From contig OX485803.1 in the NCBI GenBank assembly GCA_950295325.1, positions 61,953,554 through 62,017,553 of the forward strand: DNA of 64,000 bases. Direction: 5' to 3'. The notes below the pieces were generated by a model that ran no database searches, was not told the DNA's origin, and was given only the letters and a program-made list of their open reading frames with translations. Positions within the stretch are counted from its first letter, which is position 1. The number at the start of each line of letters is the position of its first letter. Below, piece after piece: positions 61,326 to 64,000 of the stretch. The DNA comes from Polytrichum commune. Taxonomy: Eukaryota; Streptophyta; Polytrichopsida; Polytrichales; Polytrichaceae. The position numbers were made by a program, and so were the translations under genes.

Positions 61326-64000
61326 GTCCATCTTGCGCATGATTATGCGAAGTCAATCACTCATAATTACGGACCGACCCACAAAAGTCCCCACCCCATC
61401 GATTCTTGATAATGCTCATTAGCAAATCGATTTCCAAGATTTGTACGTACAAATACCATCAATTCATAGTGCACACAATCACAATGAGTGAACACACAAC
61501 ATCGACTCATTTATTTTCACACTCGATTTGAAGTTGTGTGTCTACGGTAGGTTTTTGGTATTATGATGATGCGTCAATGATAGCTCCATGTAATCAATGA
61601 TTTCAAGTTGAATAACTAATCCTTTAGAAAAAGACCATCTCATCGACGTCGGTTTTCCAAATTGGCGATCTTATTACCAACCTCAAAGCTGCGTATATAA
61701 ACTACAATATTTATGTGACTTTCGTGTTTTTAATGGATGAAATTGTAAAACCCCCTCCCCCCTCCAAAATAAATAAATCATATAAATTGGATGAAATCGT
61801 CATGGTTTAGATGAATGCATACGATTTTGAATGATGTATTAGTATTAGTATTAGTATTATTTCTTCATATGTGGCTTCAACTATGCAATGGTTGTAGCCA
61901 ACATTGTTCTCTTGAGAATTTAAAAAAAGTGTCCATTGAATCTCATGGATTATCGTAACTTAATATGTAGCACCAAACATCCCACAACTTGTTCTTGGAG
62001 AAAGGGACTTATTGTATACAAGGATGCCTCTCATTCATTGACCACAAAGCCCTAAAATAGCATGCAGTCCAAGGGTTTTTCTTCCTGGTTCCAAGCATGT
62101 GATTGTGTGGGCTCAAAAATGAAGCGGGTTGAGTAAAATTGTATCAACTGAGAGTTATTGTGATATGCCATAATAATAGGTGTGAAAAATGTATCAAATT
62201 CTTTGGAATAGACTATCGATCATGTCTATTGAAGTAATATTTGTGATTCCACTATTCTTATAGAATGGTAGATTTTATTTCTACGAGGTTTAGATTTTGA
62301 ATCAATAACTTTCCATTTCAACATGTGGATTTACAACTACACTAGATTGTCCTATTAGTATGAATGGGAAATTGGTGTGGAAATGATTATCGTGGGCCAC
62401 TCTTAGCGTCTATGGTTAGGCTGGGAACAATGTGGGCCAAGACCCCAGGTCTTCCCCCTAAGTTGCCTTGGAGACTTCTGACCAATACCTCACATCATGT
62501 GCTTGGTTACTGAGCAATAAGTTAAAGGACAAAAGCATTGTAAAGTAAAAAATTAACCACCTACGTCAATTGCCTACAAAAATAACAAATGTGGGCCACA
62601 CCAAATTAGAGATATGATGCGGGGTCGAAAACTAATGTGGGCTCTAGGGAATTATTGTGGCCCACACTAATAGGACAATTTGACGTAGTTGCCGATCTTT
62701 GTGTACATTGTTCCACACGATACTTCGTAAGATCCAAAATGTCGGTTAGAGCTTCATGGTGTCATCGTGGCGTCTACGTAAACTCATCGGTTTGGAAGGT
62801 AGAAATATAGTGAAAATTTTCACATGAAATGAATTTTTTTTTCATTGATTTGGCATCAAAATAATATTTGAAACCCCATAGCAATCTAGTGGAAACTTAC
62901 TTAAAATTATAGGATTCTCCATCTATAGTGGACTCGATTTTCATCTAAAGCATCTTCATCCACATTGGGTGAGTTACTTGGATGCCATGAAGCCCAAGCC
63001 CACCAATGCCTAATGATAAATGGACAATTCTCATCAAGAGATGAATATGCTTTCAACCCTTAAATGACCAATGAACCAAATTTGAGCCAATTTTTGACTA
63101 TGAGGCCATAGAGGGGAGGCTTAGGTTGAATGGGTTAAGAGAAACTTTGGATCGTGTGTGGGCTTAGGAACACTTTCTTGGTCCATTGTAGATTATGTTT
63201 TATGAAAAACTTACAATAGCCATCGTCTATAAATTTTTTGAGTAAATTAAATCACTTCATAACTTTTCTTATTAAAATTGAAAACTTTTGCAATTGCTCC
63301 CACACATGAGTTTTTGTTGTGTTTGTAGTCGTAGCTCGGTTGTAGCATTCTCACACATTCATAGCGCATAATTTTGGGCAACTTTGACAATGTTTGGAGC
63401 CTCGACTATATTACGTCATAATCCTATGAGTTGTTGAAGTCAAAGTCTTGTAAACTAGAAGTCATAAACTTCCAAACATTACAATATCATTGATATGGTC
63501 TTAAAATAGTCATCTACAAACCATAACTTTTGTAGAAAAATGAAATGTCTCTCAAAAACCAACATAACATCACTAAGCCTATCATCTTAGATCACTTTTT
63601 AAATGGGGAGGGGTTTAGGTAGGCTACCTCACTAGCCATAATTAATAAGCCCAAGATTCTCGGCCATACAAACCATGCACTCGTAGTGACATGCCGTCCA
63701 CATGCCCCCCCCCCCCCCCAACGTGGGCCTTGATATCACAACTTACAACATTAGAAAACTACAAGGTACATGCTAAACCCAAAGTCTATAAATCCTCACA
63801 TGTCATTTCATCATGACATAAGGAACAACGTTTAGGCTAAAACATGTTCATTTTGTAAGGAATCAACCCCAACACTAAACGGGCATCATGCCCACAAAAT
63901 TCTCGACCTGGCAGGGATACGGGATACACAGATACTTGACACGAGCTCAAAAAACTAAAGAAGGTTTCAAGAGGGAAATTCATACGAACTTGCATCTCTT
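61326..64000. other. Intergenic, no gene recognised
   Basis: Contains an (ATTAGT)n run near 61838-61859 and poly(C) of about 15 at 63705-63719. No coding region, inverted repeat or RNA gene was supported. Confidence 0.4.

Overview
The window is nuclear DNA from a land plant with a large, repeat-rich, AT-biased genome. The evidence is spliceosomal introns with GT-AG borders, a plant-specific AT-hook/PPC (AHL) gene, AAACCCTAA telo-box motifs, and many decayed transposable elements separated by kilobases without genes. Several poly(C)/poly(G) runs, a LINE with a terminal RNase H region, and an intron-bearing amino-methyltransferase relic make a seed-free plant such as a fern plausible. That lineage guess is inference only.

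Layout. 0.24-3.5 kb (+): a decayed multi-exon gene whose last exons resemble a beta-class DNA amino-methyltransferase. 3.5-10 kb: intergenic, with a copy of dispersed repeat family A, a GC-richer retroelement-like block (7.1-8.3 kb) and a TA-flanked MITE (9.6-9.9 kb). 11.5-16.7 kb (-): a multi-exon leucine-rich-repeat gene of the F-box/LRR (RNI-like) type with several reading-frame lesions, probably a pseudogene. 18.1-20.0 kb: degenerate tandem repeats. 20.1-22.95 kb (+): a decayed LINE with RNase H and C-terminal zinc-knuckle-like remnants. 23.1-24.5 kb: dispersed repeats, one broken by a nested insertion. 25.25-28.25 kb (-): the one clearly intact gene, a six-exon type II AHL DNA-binding protein of 372 residues. 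28.3-33.3 kb: its upstream region, with a (GA)n tract and a four-copy, about 370-bp tandem array. 34.8-64 kb: no convincing intact gene, but many structured non-autonomous elements. These are PIF/Harbinger-like, Mutator-like and mariner-like inverted-repeat elements, two tRNA-derived SINE families, a LINE C-terminal fragment, and several paired dispersed repeats.

Functionally, only the AHL gene can be said with confidence to make a protein: a nuclear minor-groove AT-DNA binder acting in transcriptional control. The rest mostly records transposon activity. The most unusual object is the methyltransferase-like relic at the left edge. The best-defined mobile elements are the SINE at 38.49-38.86 kb with a perfect 13-bp target duplication and the Mutator-like foldback element at 37.54-37.88 kb.
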